Assembly (NCBI GenBank): GCA_050175155.1
Contig: JBFXJF010000004.1
Location: 62,001 to 126,000, forward strand
DNA length: 64,000 nt
From: JBFXJF01 sp050175155
GTDB taxonomy: Bacteria; Bacillota; Bacilli; Tepidibacillales; Tepidibacillaceae
Direction: 5' to 3'
Shown here piece by piece: positions 24,132 to 33,441 of this stretch. The notes under the pieces are model-generated. The model saw only the letters and a list, made by a program, of their open reading frames with translations, did not search any database and was not told where the DNA came from. The position numbers were made by a program, and so were the translations under genes. The stretch's first letter is position 1; every line of letters starts with the position of its first letter.

Positions 24132-24768
24132 ACATAATCACTTCCACGGGGTTTAGATATTCATTTTTATAGAAAATCGAGAAATATAATTTATTATTTG
24201 CTAATCCAAGTATTTGCCCAGTCTCCACCCATTCATCAACTTCTACCTTAATTTCATTAAACATTGCATATGTTGCTACAATACCACCTTGATGTCTGAT
24301 TTGAATTAAACTACCGATAGTATTTTTCTCATCAATATGTACTATTATGCCTTCCCCTATAGCTACTATTTCTTCTTCGCTTCCTATTTCAAAAATGATA
24401 CCTTGCTCTGTTTGTTTAAATGTTTTGAGGGGACTTTGAAAAGGAGGAATAAATGCAAAATCATTAAATTCGTTTTTATCTTTTTTTACTAATGTAGGAA
24501 GAATAGCTGGGCTGCCAGCAAATTTATCTGTATAGATTTCGTATAATCCTAAAAAATTATATTCTCTTGTCAAAGACTCTCTTATAAAATCTTGAACTTT
24601 AAGTGCTACCGGTTGATTAAAACTAAAAATTAAATAGATAATCCCCAATAAAAAAATAGATGCTATGAAGCGGATGAAAAACAAGTCTTTAACCTTTGAT
24701 TCCGTATTATTATTAATTACAGATTTTTTTTTAATTTTTTTTTTTTGAATATCGGAGTAATATCCCAT
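24124..24768 (-). CDS. spoIVFA: SpoIVFA, M23-fold regulator of SpoIVFB
   Basis: A 214-residue protein with a basic N-terminus, one membrane helix (about 29-50), and an extracytoplasmic LytM/M23-type domain (about 115-205: GEGIIVHIDEKNTIGSLIQIRHQGG, then VETGQILG). The M23 zinc residues are not kept, as expected for SpoIVFA, which holds SpoIVFB inactive and is itself cleaved by SpoIVB. It is adjacent to and overlaps spoIVFB, as in Bacillus. Confidence 0.88.
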   Translation of the reverse strand: MGYYSDIQKKKIKKKSVINNNTESKVKDLFFIRFIASIFLLGIIYLIFSFNQPVALKVQDFIRESLTREYNFLGLYEIYTDKFAGSPAILPTLVKKDKNEFNDFAFIPPFQSPLKTFKQTEQGIIFEIGSEEEIVAIGEGIIVHIDEKNTIGSLIQIRHQGGIVATYAMFNEIKVEVDEWVETGQILGLANNKLYFSIFYKNEYLNPVEVIMFE

Positions 24769-24823
24769 AAAGCTATCCCCCAGTCATATCTTTCTAATAC
24801 AAGATATGACTTGTCTATCATAT

Positions 24824-25948
24824 TTATTCAAACATTTTATTTTTTCTCATTCCTATATTTAGGATAATACCAATCGATATAAAGTTTGTTAATAAAGAAC
24901 TTCCACCGTAACTGATGAACGGTAAAGGTATTCCTGTAATCGGCATTATGCTTAATGTCATACCAATGTTCTCAAATATTGTGAATATTAACATTCCTAC
25001 CATGCCCGCGGCAACATATAAACCGAATTGATCTTCAGAACTAATGCCAATACGAACAATCCTATAAATTAATAAAAATAGTAATAAAATCAAAAGACTA
25101 GCTCCAATAAATCCATGTTCTTCTGCTATAACAGAAAAGATAAAATCGGTATAGGATTCAGGTACCCAGTTGTTTTTACCTTGCTTTCCTTGATATAACC
25201 CTACACCACTTAGTTGTCCAGATCCCACGGCAATCAAAGATTGCATAACTTGGTAACCAGTACCTAGTGGATCCTTACTTGGGTCAATAAATGAAGTTAA
25301 TCTATCCAATTGATGTCCAGGTACAATTTTGGAAAAAATATCATTCTTATATTGATATAACAAAAACAAAGCAAACATTCCTAAACTTGCTATCCCGCCT
25401 AATATCGCAAAATGTTTGATTTTTACCCCATAAACTAACATCATACACATCATTATGGATATGAAAACCAATGCTGTTCCTAAGTCGGGTTGTAATAAAA
25501 TTAATACTAGTGGTATCCCAACAATTAAAAATACTTTATATAAATCAATAAACCTTGTAAAAGGCCTATCATTCCTATTCCCAAGATATTTGGCAAGTGC
25601 TAGGATTGTAAAAATTTTCATAACTTCTGCTGGTTGAAATTTCACACCCTTTATTTCGTACCATGCAATAATTCCTTTTGTCTCAGAAGCAAAGAAAAAC
25701 AACCCCAATAACAGAACTAAGCCGATTCCATAAAAGAAGTATGAATATTGCTTGATTAATTCATAATCAATAAATAATACAATACATAAAATAATGAAAC
25801 CTATAGCGTACCAAATTAATTGTTTGTTTGCATAATTAAGGTTTGGCTTAGCACTAGAAATTCCAAAATAACTATAGATAGCAAGCCCGAGTATAATTAC
25901 TATTATCCAATAGTCAATATATTTTATGTATTTTGTATTAAAATCCAT
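24824..25948 (-). CDS. rodA: Peptidoglycan glycosyltransferase RodA (SEDS)
   Basis: Integral membrane polymerase for lateral cell wall, partner of PBP2. The 374-residue protein has about ten membrane helices and the SEDS signatures PDLGTALVF, PESYTDFIFSVIAEEHGF and the C-terminal GIPLPFISYGGSSLL. I start at ATG 25948 after AAGGAG. It follows minD by 27 bases, completing a maf-radC-mreBCD-PBP2-minCD-rodA run. Confidence 0.96.
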   Translation of the reverse strand: MDFNTKYIKYIDYWIIVIILGLAIYSYFGISSAKPNLNYANKQLIWYAIGFIILCIVLFIDYELIKQYSYFFYGIGLVLLLGLFFFASETKGIIAWYEIKGVKFQPAEVMKIFTILALAKYLGNRNDRPFTRFIDLYKVFLIVGIPLVLILLQPDLGTALVFISIMMCMMLVYGVKIKHFAILGGIASLGMFALFLLYQYKNDIFSKIVPGHQLDRLTSFIDPSKDPLGTGYQVMQSLIAVGSGQLSGVGLYQGKQGKNNWVPESYTDFIFSVIAEEHGFIGASLLILLLFLLIYRIVRIGISSEDQFGLYVAAGMVGMLIFTIFENIGMTLSIMPITGIPLPFISYGGSSLLTNFISIGIILNIGMRKNKMFE

Positions 25949-25975
25949 ATTATTACTCCTTAGCAAGCTAAAATA

Positions 25976-26764
25976 TTAGTTATTCCCAAATATTCTTTTA
26001 AAAAATCCTTGTTTATCATCTAACTTAAGTAATGGAACATTTTCACCTAAAATTCTCCTGCCGATATTTCTATAAGCAAGTCCACCTAATGTATCTGGGT
26101 TTAAAGCCACGGGCTCGCCGCAATTTGAAGCTTTTATTACATTTTGATCATCTGGTATAATTCCCAATAAATCAACAGCTAATATTGCAATAACCTCTTC
26201 AATGTCCATGATTTCTTTATTTTTCATCATATTCGGACGAATTTTATTAATAATTACTTTTGGAGAACTAATATGTGATTCTTTTTCTATTAATCCTATA
26301 ACGCGATCAGCATCTCTAACCGCGGCCAGCTCCGGCGAAGTAACAACAATAGAATGATCCGCTCCAGCTATAGCATTCTTAAATCCTTGTTCAATACCAG
26401 CTGGACAATCAATTAAAACATAATCAAAATCTAATTTCAATGTATCAATAATTTCTTTCATTTGATATGGTTCAACAGAATTTTTGTCCCTAGTCTGGGC
26501 TGCTGGTAGTAATGATAAAGCATCAAATCTCTTATCCTTAATAAGAGCTTGCTGTAAACGACATGTTCCTTCTATTACATTAACTAAATCATAAATAATT
26601 CTGTGCTCTAAGCCCATAATAACATCTAGATTTCTTAACCCAATATCAGTATCTACCAAACAGACTTTTTTTCCAAAAAGGGCCAATACCGTACCAATAT
26701 TCGCAGTAGTTGTAGTTTTCCCGACGCCACCCTTACCCGAGGTAATTACATAAGCTTCTCCCAT
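25976..26764 (-). CDS. minD: Septum site-determining ATPase MinD
   Basis: Membrane-binding ATPase that recruits MinC to the poles to block polar septa. The deviant Walker A SGKGGVGKT lies at 9-17 when the start is ATG 26764 (after GGGGGTAAAGG). DTDIGLRNLDVIMG follows, and the C-terminal amphipathic membrane helix reads GFFKRIFGNN. The protein has 263 residues. No minE or divIVA is present nearby. Confidence 0.97.
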   Translation of the reverse strand: MGEAYVITSGKGGVGKTTTTANIGTVLALFGKKVCLVDTDIGLRNLDVIMGLEHRIIYDLVNVIEGTCRLQQALIKDKRFDALSLLPAAQTRDKNSVEPYQMKEIIDTLKLDFDYVLIDCPAGIEQGFKNAIAGADHSIVVTSPELAAVRDADRVIGLIEKESHISSPKVIINKIRPNMMKNKEIMDIEEVIAILAVDLLGIIPDDQNVIKASNCGEPVALNPDTLGGLAYRNIGRRILGENVPLLKLDDKQGFFKRIFGNN

Positions 26765-26801
26765 TCCTTTACCCCCTATATTGTAGACCATAATTTAGAA
26801 T

Positions 26802-27434
26802 TTACCCTAAAATATTATTATACTTTTTTAAAACTATCCTTCCATCTCTCAGGTACGCATAAAGACTAATATTCTTTTCCTTAAAGTTCTTCTCAAATTT
26901 ATTACGTACCACACCATTAATCCTTAATTGAATAGGATCCATCTCTGATGCAACAATTACTGAATTATTATCTCCAGTTGATCCTGCGTGGGCTATACCT
27001 TTTAGAGAACCAATCACGTATATACTATTAGTGGATATGATGCTTCCACCGGGATTAATATCACCAATGAATAGAATACTTCCATCTACTTCATATACTT
27101 GTCCGGAACGAATTGTTCCTGTCTTAACGATAACTTGGTCTTTTATTTTTTGTTCAATTATTTCAAGATCGCTTTCAATGGAATAAACAAATAAATTATT
27201 TCTAACCCTAAAAATTTCCTCCAGAATTTCTTTTTGTTTCTTATCAAGTAAACGATACCCTGTTTTTATTTTAACCTTAGTTGTTGGACCATCAAAAAAA
27301 TTTTGACAACTATCTTCAAGATTGTTTTTTAACTCGGATATGATTTCATCAAAAGAACAATCTTCTTTTAAAATAAATACTAGACCTTCTTTTGTTCCCT
27401 TAATACTTACATTACTTCTCTTGTTTATTACCAT
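26802..27434 (-). CDS. minC: Septum formation inhibitor MinC
   Basis: Inhibits FtsZ assembly and is positioned by MinD. The 210-residue protein has a variable N-terminal domain (1-95) and the beta-helical C-terminal domain (from about 100: TGTIRSGQ, DGSILFIGDINPGGSI, GSLKGIAHAG, and IQLRING). I start at ATG 27434 since the GTG at 27446 is part of the ribosome binding site GAGGTGAT. It is followed by minD after 37 bases. Confidence 0.95.
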   Translation of the reverse strand: MVINKRSNVSIKGTKEGLVFILKEDCSFDEIISELKNNLEDSCQNFFDGPTTKVKIKTGYRLLDKKQKEILEEIFRVRNNLFVYSIESDLEIIEQKIKDQVIVKTGTIRSGQVYEVDGSILFIGDINPGGSIISTNSIYVIGSLKGIAHAGSTGDNNSVIVASEMDPIQLRINGVVRNKFEKNFKEKNISLYAYLRDGRIVLKKYNNILG

Positions 27435-27510
27435 TTTGCAAATCACCTCAATACTAATTTCGTCACTGTAATTATCACTCCTGCAAAGTTAGATTTATGA
27501 AACTTATTTT

Positions 27511-29376
27511 TTATTGATAAAATTCTAAATAAGCTTCAATAATATCTCTAGCTATAAGACCCGCTGATATGCCACTTACTGAACCATGAGGCACTATAAC
27601 TGCAAAAGCAATTTGAGGATTATCGTAGGGAGCATATCCCATGATAATAGTATGATCTTCTTTGCTTTTATCTGATGCTTGGGCCGTACCTGTTTTTGCC
27701 GCAACTTTTATTGGAAGACCAATGAAAGAGTAATAAGCAGTTCCTCCTGGTTGCGTTACCTGATACATTCCTTCTTGAACAGCCTTTAAATTTTCTGGAG
27801 ACACATCAATCTTATTTAACACTTTTGGTTCATGCTTATATATGATATTTTGTGTGGCCCCAGAAGTCCCTCCCTCCTCAATTGCTTCGACTAAATATGG
27901 CTCTAATTTGTATCCACCATTAGCAATGGTACTAGTATATTGGGCTAATTGAAGAACAGTATAGGTATCATTTTGTCCAATTGATTGTTGCACATAATTC
28001 TTTGTAGTAGATAAATATCCTGGTAATTCTTCAGGTAAGTCTATCCCTGTTTTAACACCTAAGCCAAACATATTATTATAATATCGCATTATATCTAAAG
28101 TTTCTGCAATACCATATTTATTTTTCAATCTAAGAGCAATTTCAGTCATAAATACATTGCTAGAATATTTAAGAGCGCCTTTTAATGTTATTGATCCAAA
28201 TGCTTTTCCATTATAATTATTCATATATAGCGTTTGTCCAATTGCATTGCGGTCGTATGCAATTCTACCACCATCATATATAACAGTATTTATTCCTATA
28301 ACTTCTTTTTCTAATCCAACTAAAACTGTTAAGGGTTTTGCCGAAGAGCCTATCGGATATCTAGCTCTAATCGCAGTATTTGCTTCGTAAGGCATAATAT
28401 AATTTTGATATAGTTCCTGCGATATAGGCCCATTGTACCAATTAGGATCAAAACGAGGATAGTTTGCCATTGCAAGAACAGCACCTGTATTAACATCTAA
28501 AACAACTGCAGTAGCCAATTCTACATCATCTGTTTTTTCTTTTGCCTTAAGAACTGTATCTTCTAAAGATTTTTCAACAGCTTCCTCAAATCGTCTATCA
28601 ATAGTCAAAATAATGTTATTGCCAGGAATCGGACCAGTTGAAGTTTTTTGTTCTACTTTTGAATAATCACTACTTACTTCGAAAACATTTTGTCCGTCTT
28701 GACCATATAGAATATTTTCATACTGTTTTTCTAGCCCGTAAATACCAACATGATCTGTTAATTTATACCCTAATGCTTGATAATACTCTGTTTCACTAGT
28801 AGGTATACTACGAGTATATCCGATAACCTGTGCCATAAAGTCACCATATATATAATTTCTCATTTGGTCAGATATAACTTCAACACCTGGAATATCTAAT
28901 TTATGTTCTTCAATGTATGCACGTATATTATCATCAACATCAACTTCAATAATCCGAGGTATATATTTTGAAGCTTTATAAAAAGGTCCTATATCCATGC
29001 TTTCGAGAATAGAATTCTTTTTTTCTTCTTTTTTAGCATCAGAATCTGTCAATAAATCCGCTAAGACCATCGCAATATTATCAAAATCTTGATCAATTTC
29101 CTCATTTATTTCAAATGTAATGGTCCAAACAGTTTTATTACTAACTAAAATCTCATTATTGCTATCCTTAATCAGTCCTCTTGGCGCAGAAATAGGAATA
29201 GACTTTGTTCGATTTATTTCAGCTAAATCCTTATATTTCTCCCCTTCAATCAGCTGAATATATGCTAAACGAAAAATTATTGCTCCAAAAAGGAGAAATA
29301 TAATAAAAAAAAGAAAATTAAATCTTGAGACTGAAATATGGACTCTTTGTTTTTTAGTTTTTATTATAGATTTCAT
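27511..29376 (-). CDS. mrdA: Penicillin-binding protein 2 (lateral-wall transpeptidase)
   Basis: Class B PBP that cross-links peptidoglycan with RodA. The 621-residue protein has a membrane helix at 20-41, a dimerisation/pedestal domain, and a transpeptidase domain with the SxxK serine at 344 (GSSAKP), SxN at 405-407 (SSNVF) and KTG near 561 (AAKTGTAQ). Its place between mreD and minC is the usual clostridial arrangement. The SxxK surroundings (IGSSAKP) differ from the common PGSTFKP, but the key residues are present. Confidence 0.95.
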   Translation of the reverse strand: MKSIIKTKKQRVHISVSRFNFLFFIIFLLFGAIIFRLAYIQLIEGEKYKDLAEINRTKSIPISAPRGLIKDSNNEILVSNKTVWTITFEINEEIDQDFDNIAMVLADLLTDSDAKKEEKKNSILESMDIGPFYKASKYIPRIIEVDVDDNIRAYIEEHKLDIPGVEVISDQMRNYIYGDFMAQVIGYTRSIPTSETEYYQALGYKLTDHVGIYGLEKQYENILYGQDGQNVFEVSSDYSKVEQKTSTGPIPGNNIILTIDRRFEEAVEKSLEDTVLKAKEKTDDVELATAVVLDVNTGAVLAMANYPRFDPNWYNGPISQELYQNYIMPYEANTAIRARYPIGSSAKPLTVLVGLEKEVIGINTVIYDGGRIAYDRNAIGQTLYMNNYNGKAFGSITLKGALKYSSNVFMTEIALRLKNKYGIAETLDIMRYYNNMFGLGVKTGIDLPEELPGYLSTTKNYVQQSIGQNDTYTVLQLAQYTSTIANGGYKLEPYLVEAIEEGGTSGATQNIIYKHEPKVLNKIDVSPENLKAVQEGMYQVTQPGGTAYYSFIGLPIKVAAKTGTAQASDKSKEDHTIIMGYAPYDNPQIAFAVIVPHGSVSGISAGLIARDIIEAYLEFYQ

Positions 29377-29394
29377 TTCTATTACACCTAATCC

Positions 29395-29898
29395 TTAAAC
29401 GTTTTCTCTTCCTATAAATTTAATAAAAAGAGGATAAAAAACAATAGCAAATAATAGATTGAAAGTTAAGGTTGGCAATAAAATATAAATAAACATTTCC
29501 CCAAAAGGCATCTGTGCTAGTTGAAAAATTCGCAAAACGCCATAAATAAATACCTCGAAAAAGATAATTGTTATTGATTGAATTATTAAATATACTAGAA
29601 ACGAAGGATGATAAAAACGAACTACCCATACAACAAAATATACCACACTAATAAAACTAATAGTATATATACCAAAAACTCTACCAAATATTAAATCATA
29701 GAGTATCCCAAAAAATATTCCTATAAATAATGCGTAATTTTTTTTATAATAAATAGCTAAGTATATTAATAAAACTAAAACTAACCTTGGGAAGATAGAA
29801 AAACTCGAAGAGTAAGTATCTTTTGTAAGGACTTGTATAAACATTCCCTCTATAAGAAAAAGAATGAAAAGACTAATAAAAATTAATCTATCTTTCAC
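29395..29898 (-). CDS. mreD: Rod shape-determining protein MreD
   Basis: A 167-residue membrane protein with about five helices that links MreBC with the wall synthases. It starts with GTG immediately after the mreC stop codon, with GAGGAGGAAG as ribosome binding site. Sequence conservation in MreD is low, so the call rests on size, topology and position between mreC and PBP2. Confidence 0.92.
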   Translation of the reverse strand: MKDRLIFISLFILFLIEGMFIQVLTKDTYSSSFSIFPRLVLVLLIYLAIYYKKNYALFIGIFFGILYDLIFGRVFGIYTISFISVVYFVVWVVRFYHPSFLVYLIIQSITIIFFEVFIYGVLRIFQLAQMPFGEMFIYILLPTLTFNLLFAIVFYPLFIKFIGRENV

Positions 29899-30789
29899 CT
29901 ATTCTTCCTCCTCCAATACCTTATCTTCAATATTTTCGACTTGTTCTAAAGTTTCCTTAATTACGAAAACTTCATCAAGATGATATAAGTCAGCAGCTGG
30001 TTTAACATAGACAATTTTAGTTAAACCGCCCTTACCATCTTCCTCAGCATATGAAACTTCACCTATCACCAATCCAGTTGGAAAAACACCACCCAAACTT
30101 GAAGTAGTAACTAATTGTCCCGGTATAATCTCGACATCTAGACCTACTTGTTCCACTCTTAATAGATTCTTTACTTTGTCATATCCTTTTACTATTCCAT
30201 ATGTCTTTGGCTCACTCTGAATGAGAGCAAAAACAAAACTATTGTGCTCGTTATCTGTAATCAATTGAACATTGGATGAATAATTAGAGACACTATAAAC
30301 CTTACCAACAAATCCGCTAGTATTAACAACAGCCATGTCTTTCTTAATTCCATCATTAATGCCTTTATCAATAACCAGCATATTATTCCACTTATCCGGG
30401 GATCTAGATATCACTTTTGCTACTACTAATTGGAATTCATCAATGTTATCCTCTTTATATTCTAACATTTCTTTTAATCGTCTATTTTCTTCTTTTAATT
30501 GATTCGTCTCCGCTACAACCTGTGCATACTGATTTAGATTATACTTTAACACCTTGTTTTCTTCAAAAATAACTCTATATTCCTGCGTGTCTTCAAAAAA
30601 ACCAATTACCGCTGTAGATGGAATATAAAATAATTCTTGAACCCAAGAAGTTGTATCTTTTATTATTTTTTCTGGCCAAGTTAAATCTCGATGGTCTATT
30701 GTCAACCCTATTACGATAATTAAAAGTATAAAAATAAATAATATAATAATTAAATTTTTATTTACAAATCTTGGAAACAAGCATGTCAC
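29899..30789 (-). CDS. mreC: Rod shape-determining protein MreC
   Basis: A 296-residue bitopic protein with one N-terminal membrane helix (about 12-28), a coiled coil (about 75-112, rich in Glu/Asn/Leu), and the MreC beta domain (ending EVSYAEEDGKGGLTKIVYVKPAADLYHLDEVFVI). It scaffolds the elongation complex outside the membrane. The start is either GTG 30789 or TTG 30780; the TTG has AGTAGG eight bases upstream and looks better. A weak hairpin separates it from mreB. Confidence 0.94.
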   Translation of the reverse strand: MTCLFPRFVNKNLIIILFIFILLIIVIGLTIDHRDLTWPEKIIKDTTSWVQELFYIPSTAVIGFFEDTQEYRVIFEENKVLKYNLNQYAQVVAETNQLKEENRRLKEMLEYKEDNIDEFQLVVAKVISRSPDKWNNMLVIDKGINDGIKKDMAVVNTSGFVGKVYSVSNYSSNVQLITDNEHNSFVFALIQSEPKTYGIVKGYDKVKNLLRVEQVGLDVEIIPGQLVTTSSLGGVFPTGLVIGEVSYAEEDGKGGLTKIVYVKPAADLYHLDEVFVIKETLEQVENIEDKVLEEEE

Positions 30790-30802
30790 CTACTCTTCTA
30801 AT

Positions 30803-30840
30803 AAAAAAATACAGCATCTAATAATTTTATCTACATGCTG
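30803..30840 (-). terminator. Weak hairpin with T-run between mreB and mreC
   Basis: On the minus strand CAGCAT (30840-30835) pairs with ATGCTG (30817-30812), with a few more pairs inside, followed by TATTTTTTT. It could reduce readthrough so that MreB is made in excess over MreC and MreD. The stem is short, so termination would be partial. Confidence 0.4.
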
Positions 30841-30865
30841 GAAATATTCATTGATCACATATATA

Positions 30866-31882
30866 TTAACTTTGCTTAAGTTTATTAATTTTATCTTTAT
30901 ACTGAAGGGACATTCCCGTACCAAGAGCAACACAGTCTAATGGATTGTCCGCTATTATAACAGGTATCCCGGTCTCCCTTATTATTAACTTATCTAAATT
31001 ACGTATCATAGCACCGCCACCAGCTAAAGTAATTCCCCTATCCATTATATCTGATGCCAATTCTGGAGGTGTTTTTTCTAATGTTAATTTTATAGCATTT
31101 ATTATATTGTTAACAGTAATAGATAAAGCCTCAGCAACCTCTGTCGAAGATATCGTAATTGTTTTAGGGAGTCCTGTTACCAGATCCCGCCCTTTAATTT
31201 CCATATATTCTTCCTTCTTTGGTGCAATTGCTGAACCAATCTCTATTTTTAAAGCTTCTGCCGTTCTTTCGCCAATCATCAGTTTGTATACTCTTTTAAT
31301 GTATTCAGTAACAGCTTCATCCATTTCATCACCTGCTACACGAGCCGAACGACTACATACGATACCACCTAGTGATATAACTGCAACTTCTGTGGTTCCA
31401 CCTCCGATGTCCACTATCATACTTCCTGTTGGCTCCCATACAGGAAGATTTGCTCCAATCGCAGCTGCAAGAGGTTCTTCTATAGTGTTAGCTTCTTTAG
31501 CACCAGCGGCCTTAGCTGCATCAATTACAGCTCTTTTTTCTACTTCAGTTACTCCAGACGGAACGCATATCATAACATATGGCTTTCTTAAAATTATACC
31601 ACGTGTTTTCAGAGTTTTGTTTATAAAATATCGCAGCATTTTTGAAGTAGTATCAAAATCTGCAATTACCCCATCCTTCATCGGTCTTCTTGCTACAATA
31701 TTCCCCGACGTTCTTCCTATCATTTGCTTAGCCTCGTTACCAACAGCTCTTATTTCATTTGTCTCACTATTTATCGCCACTACCGACGGTTCTCTTAACA
31801 TTATCCCTTTACCACTTACATAAACTAATGTGTTAGCAGTACCAAGGTCAATTCCAATATCACGATTAAATCCACCAAACAT
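30866..31882 (-). CDS. mreB: Rod shape-determining protein MreB
   Basis: Actin-like filament protein that guides lateral wall synthesis. The 338-residue protein has the nucleotide motifs DIGIDLGTANTLVYV (8-22), VDIGGGTTEVAVISLGG near 160-176, and GGGAMIRNLD near 290. The ribosome binding site is AAGGGAG. It follows radC by 53 bases. Confidence 0.98.
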   Translation of the reverse strand: MFGGFNRDIGIDLGTANTLVYVSGKGIMLREPSVVAINSETNEIRAVGNEAKQMIGRTSGNIVARRPMKDGVIADFDTTSKMLRYFINKTLKTRGIILRKPYVMICVPSGVTEVEKRAVIDAAKAAGAKEANTIEEPLAAAIGANLPVWEPTGSMIVDIGGGTTEVAVISLGGIVCSRSARVAGDEMDEAVTEYIKRVYKLMIGERTAEALKIEIGSAIAPKKEEYMEIKGRDLVTGLPKTITISSTEVAEALSITVNNIINAIKLTLEKTPPELASDIMDRGITLAGGGAMIRNLDKLIIRETGIPVIIADNPLDCVALGTGMSLQYKDKINKLKQS

Positions 31883-31935
31883 TATAGTATCTCCCTTCGA
31901 GTGTCACGGTGAAATTATTGTAAGCCTATGGAGAT

Positions 31936-32628
31936 TTAGGGTAGTAACCCCTCTTCTTTAAATGATATATACTTAGAATCACCTATTATTATATGATCCA
32001 AAACATCAATGCCTAGGATTTCACCCGCTTTAGTTAATCTTTTTGTAATTTCAATATCTTCCTTACTAGGAGTTGGGTCTCCACTCGGATGATTATGTGC
32101 TAAAATAATAGCTGAAACGCTTTTCTTTATTGCAGGCTTAAACACTTCTCTAGGATGCACAATAGAAGAATTCAAAGTACCAATACTTATTGTCTCTTTT
32201 GAGATAATCTGGTTCTTCGTATCTAATAGTAATATTATGAAATGTTCTTGTTTTAGAAATTTAATATCATCTATTAAATATTCTGCAGCATCTTTTGGTG
32301 AATGGATTGAGTATTTTACTTGCGGAAGCTGTCTTACTACCCTTTTACCAAGTTCAATACCAGCTTTAATTTGAATCGCTTTTGCTGGACCAATACCTTT
32401 TATATTGGTTAATTCCTCAAGAGAAATATCATAAAAACCTTCTAATGTTTCTACTTTAGCCATAACACTATTCGCTAATTGAATAACCGATTCATTAGGA
32501 CCTCCTGTTCTAAGCAATATTGCTATTAATTCAACATTACTTAAACTTACAGCCCCATATTTTGACATACGTTCTCTCGGACGTTCACTTACGGGAATAT
32601 CTCTTATCATAATTTGCTTCATATACAT
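31936..32628 (-). CDS. radC: RadC family JAB-domain protein
   Basis: A 230-residue protein with an N-terminal helix-hairpin-helix segment (LTNIKGIGPAKAIQIKAGIELGKR) and a C-terminal JAB1/MPN metalloprotease-like domain with HNHPSGDPTPSKED near 180-193. Its biochemical role is unsettled despite the historical DNA repair name. It lies between maf and mreB, as in Bacillus. Confidence 0.95.
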   Translation of the reverse strand: MYMKQIMIRDIPVSERPRERMSKYGAVSLSNVELIAILLRTGGPNESVIQLANSVMAKVETLEGFYDISLEELTNIKGIGPAKAIQIKAGIELGKRVVRQLPQVKYSIHSPKDAAEYLIDDIKFLKQEHFIILLLDTKNQIISKETISIGTLNSSIVHPREVFKPAIKKSVSAIILAHNHPSGDPTPSKEDIEITKRLTKAGEILGIDVLDHIIIGDSKYISFKEEGLLP

Positions 32629-32680
32629 AATTAATATACCTTCCTCAAATTATTTAATCCTAGAGGAATTATCAAAGATG

Positions 32681-33271
32681 TCATTGAATTAAATCCTTTA
32701 CAATATCTACTTTCAATGAAGTAAGTAATTCCTTTAATAAAGATAAAGGTAATCCCACAACATTATAGTAGTCGCCTTCTATTTTTTCGATAAAAAGCGA
32801 TCCAATCCCTTGAATACCATAAGAACCTGCCTTGTCCAAAGGTTCTTTAGTATTAATATAAAAATGAATTTCGTCATCTGTTAATGGATTCATATGTACT
32901 TTAGTCATTCTATGCGATACTAAAAAAAAACCCGTTGAGGTATTAATTAAAGCTAAACCACTAAATACTTGATGAATTTGACCTTGAAGTTTTTTTAACA
33001 TTTCAAAAGCTTCCATCTCATTTTTCGGCTTCCCTAAAATTGTATCTTCATATACGACTATTGTATCGGCACCAATTATGATTGCGTCATTATAATGAAA
33101 AGAAATACTTTCTGCTTTCATCAAAGCTAATTGCTCTACTACTTCCCAAGGTAAAGCATCATTCTTAAATACTTCTTCGGCATCACTAGAATGAACTGTA
33201 AAATTTAATCCAATCGACTCTAACAACTCTTTTCTCCTAGGAGATTTTGATGCAAGCACAATTTTCTTCAT
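32681..33271 (-). CDS. maf: Maf-family nucleoside triphosphate pyrophosphatase
   Basis: Hydrolyses non-canonical or excess pyrimidine NTPs; in Bacillus its overproduction inhibits septation. The signature ASKSPRRKELL lies at residues 7-17, followed by GADTIVVYED and GKPKNEMEAFEMLKKLQG. I start at ATG 33271 after GGCGGAG, giving 196 residues; the longer frame adds an unlikely hydrophobic leader. First gene of the maf-radC-mre unit. Confidence 0.95.
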   Translation of the reverse strand: MKKIVLASKSPRRKELLESIGLNFTVHSSDAEEVFKNDALPWEVVEQLALMKAESISFHYNDAIIIGADTIVVYEDTILGKPKNEMEAFEMLKKLQGQIHQVFSGLALINTSTGFFLVSHRMTKVHMNPLTDDEIHFYINTKEPLDKAGSYGIQGIGSLFIEKIEGDYYNVVGLPLSLLKELLTSLKVDIVKDLIQ

Positions 33272-33314
33272 AATAGCTCCGCCTATAATTTTTTTATTTA
33301 ACCAGACAAGTATA

Positions 33315-33343
33315 AGTGTAGCAAAAGCCTTCGTTTGATACAA
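33315..33343 (-). promoter_or_regulatory. Candidate promoter of maf-radC-mreBCD
   Basis: Minus strand TTGTAT (33343-33338), 17 bases, TACACT (33320-33315). It lies in the gap after the terminator at 33407-33437, giving a leader of about 37 bases. Confidence 0.45.
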
Positions 33344-33406
33344 GATAATAATACTAATAAAATGTAAATATATTATATATATCTGCAAATACTCTTACAT
33401 ATAAAG

Positions 33407-33437
33407 GAAAACACTACAATTAAATTGTAGTGTTTTT
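33407..33437 (-). terminator. Intrinsic terminator after the SPOR-domain gene
   Basis: Arms ACACTACAAT (33411-33420) and ATTGTAGTGT (33424-33433) are perfectly complementary and extended by A/T tracts on both sides. It starts 5 bases after the stop of the SPOR gene and ends the pilus-SPOR transcript. Confidence 0.85.
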
Positions 33438-33441
33438 ATGT

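Noticed and set aside
30945..31823. Plus-strand open frame of 292 codons
   Set aside because: It is exactly antisense to mreB, whose conserved motifs are on the minus strand; the plus frame is a codon-bias shadow with no ribosome binding site or recognisable domain.
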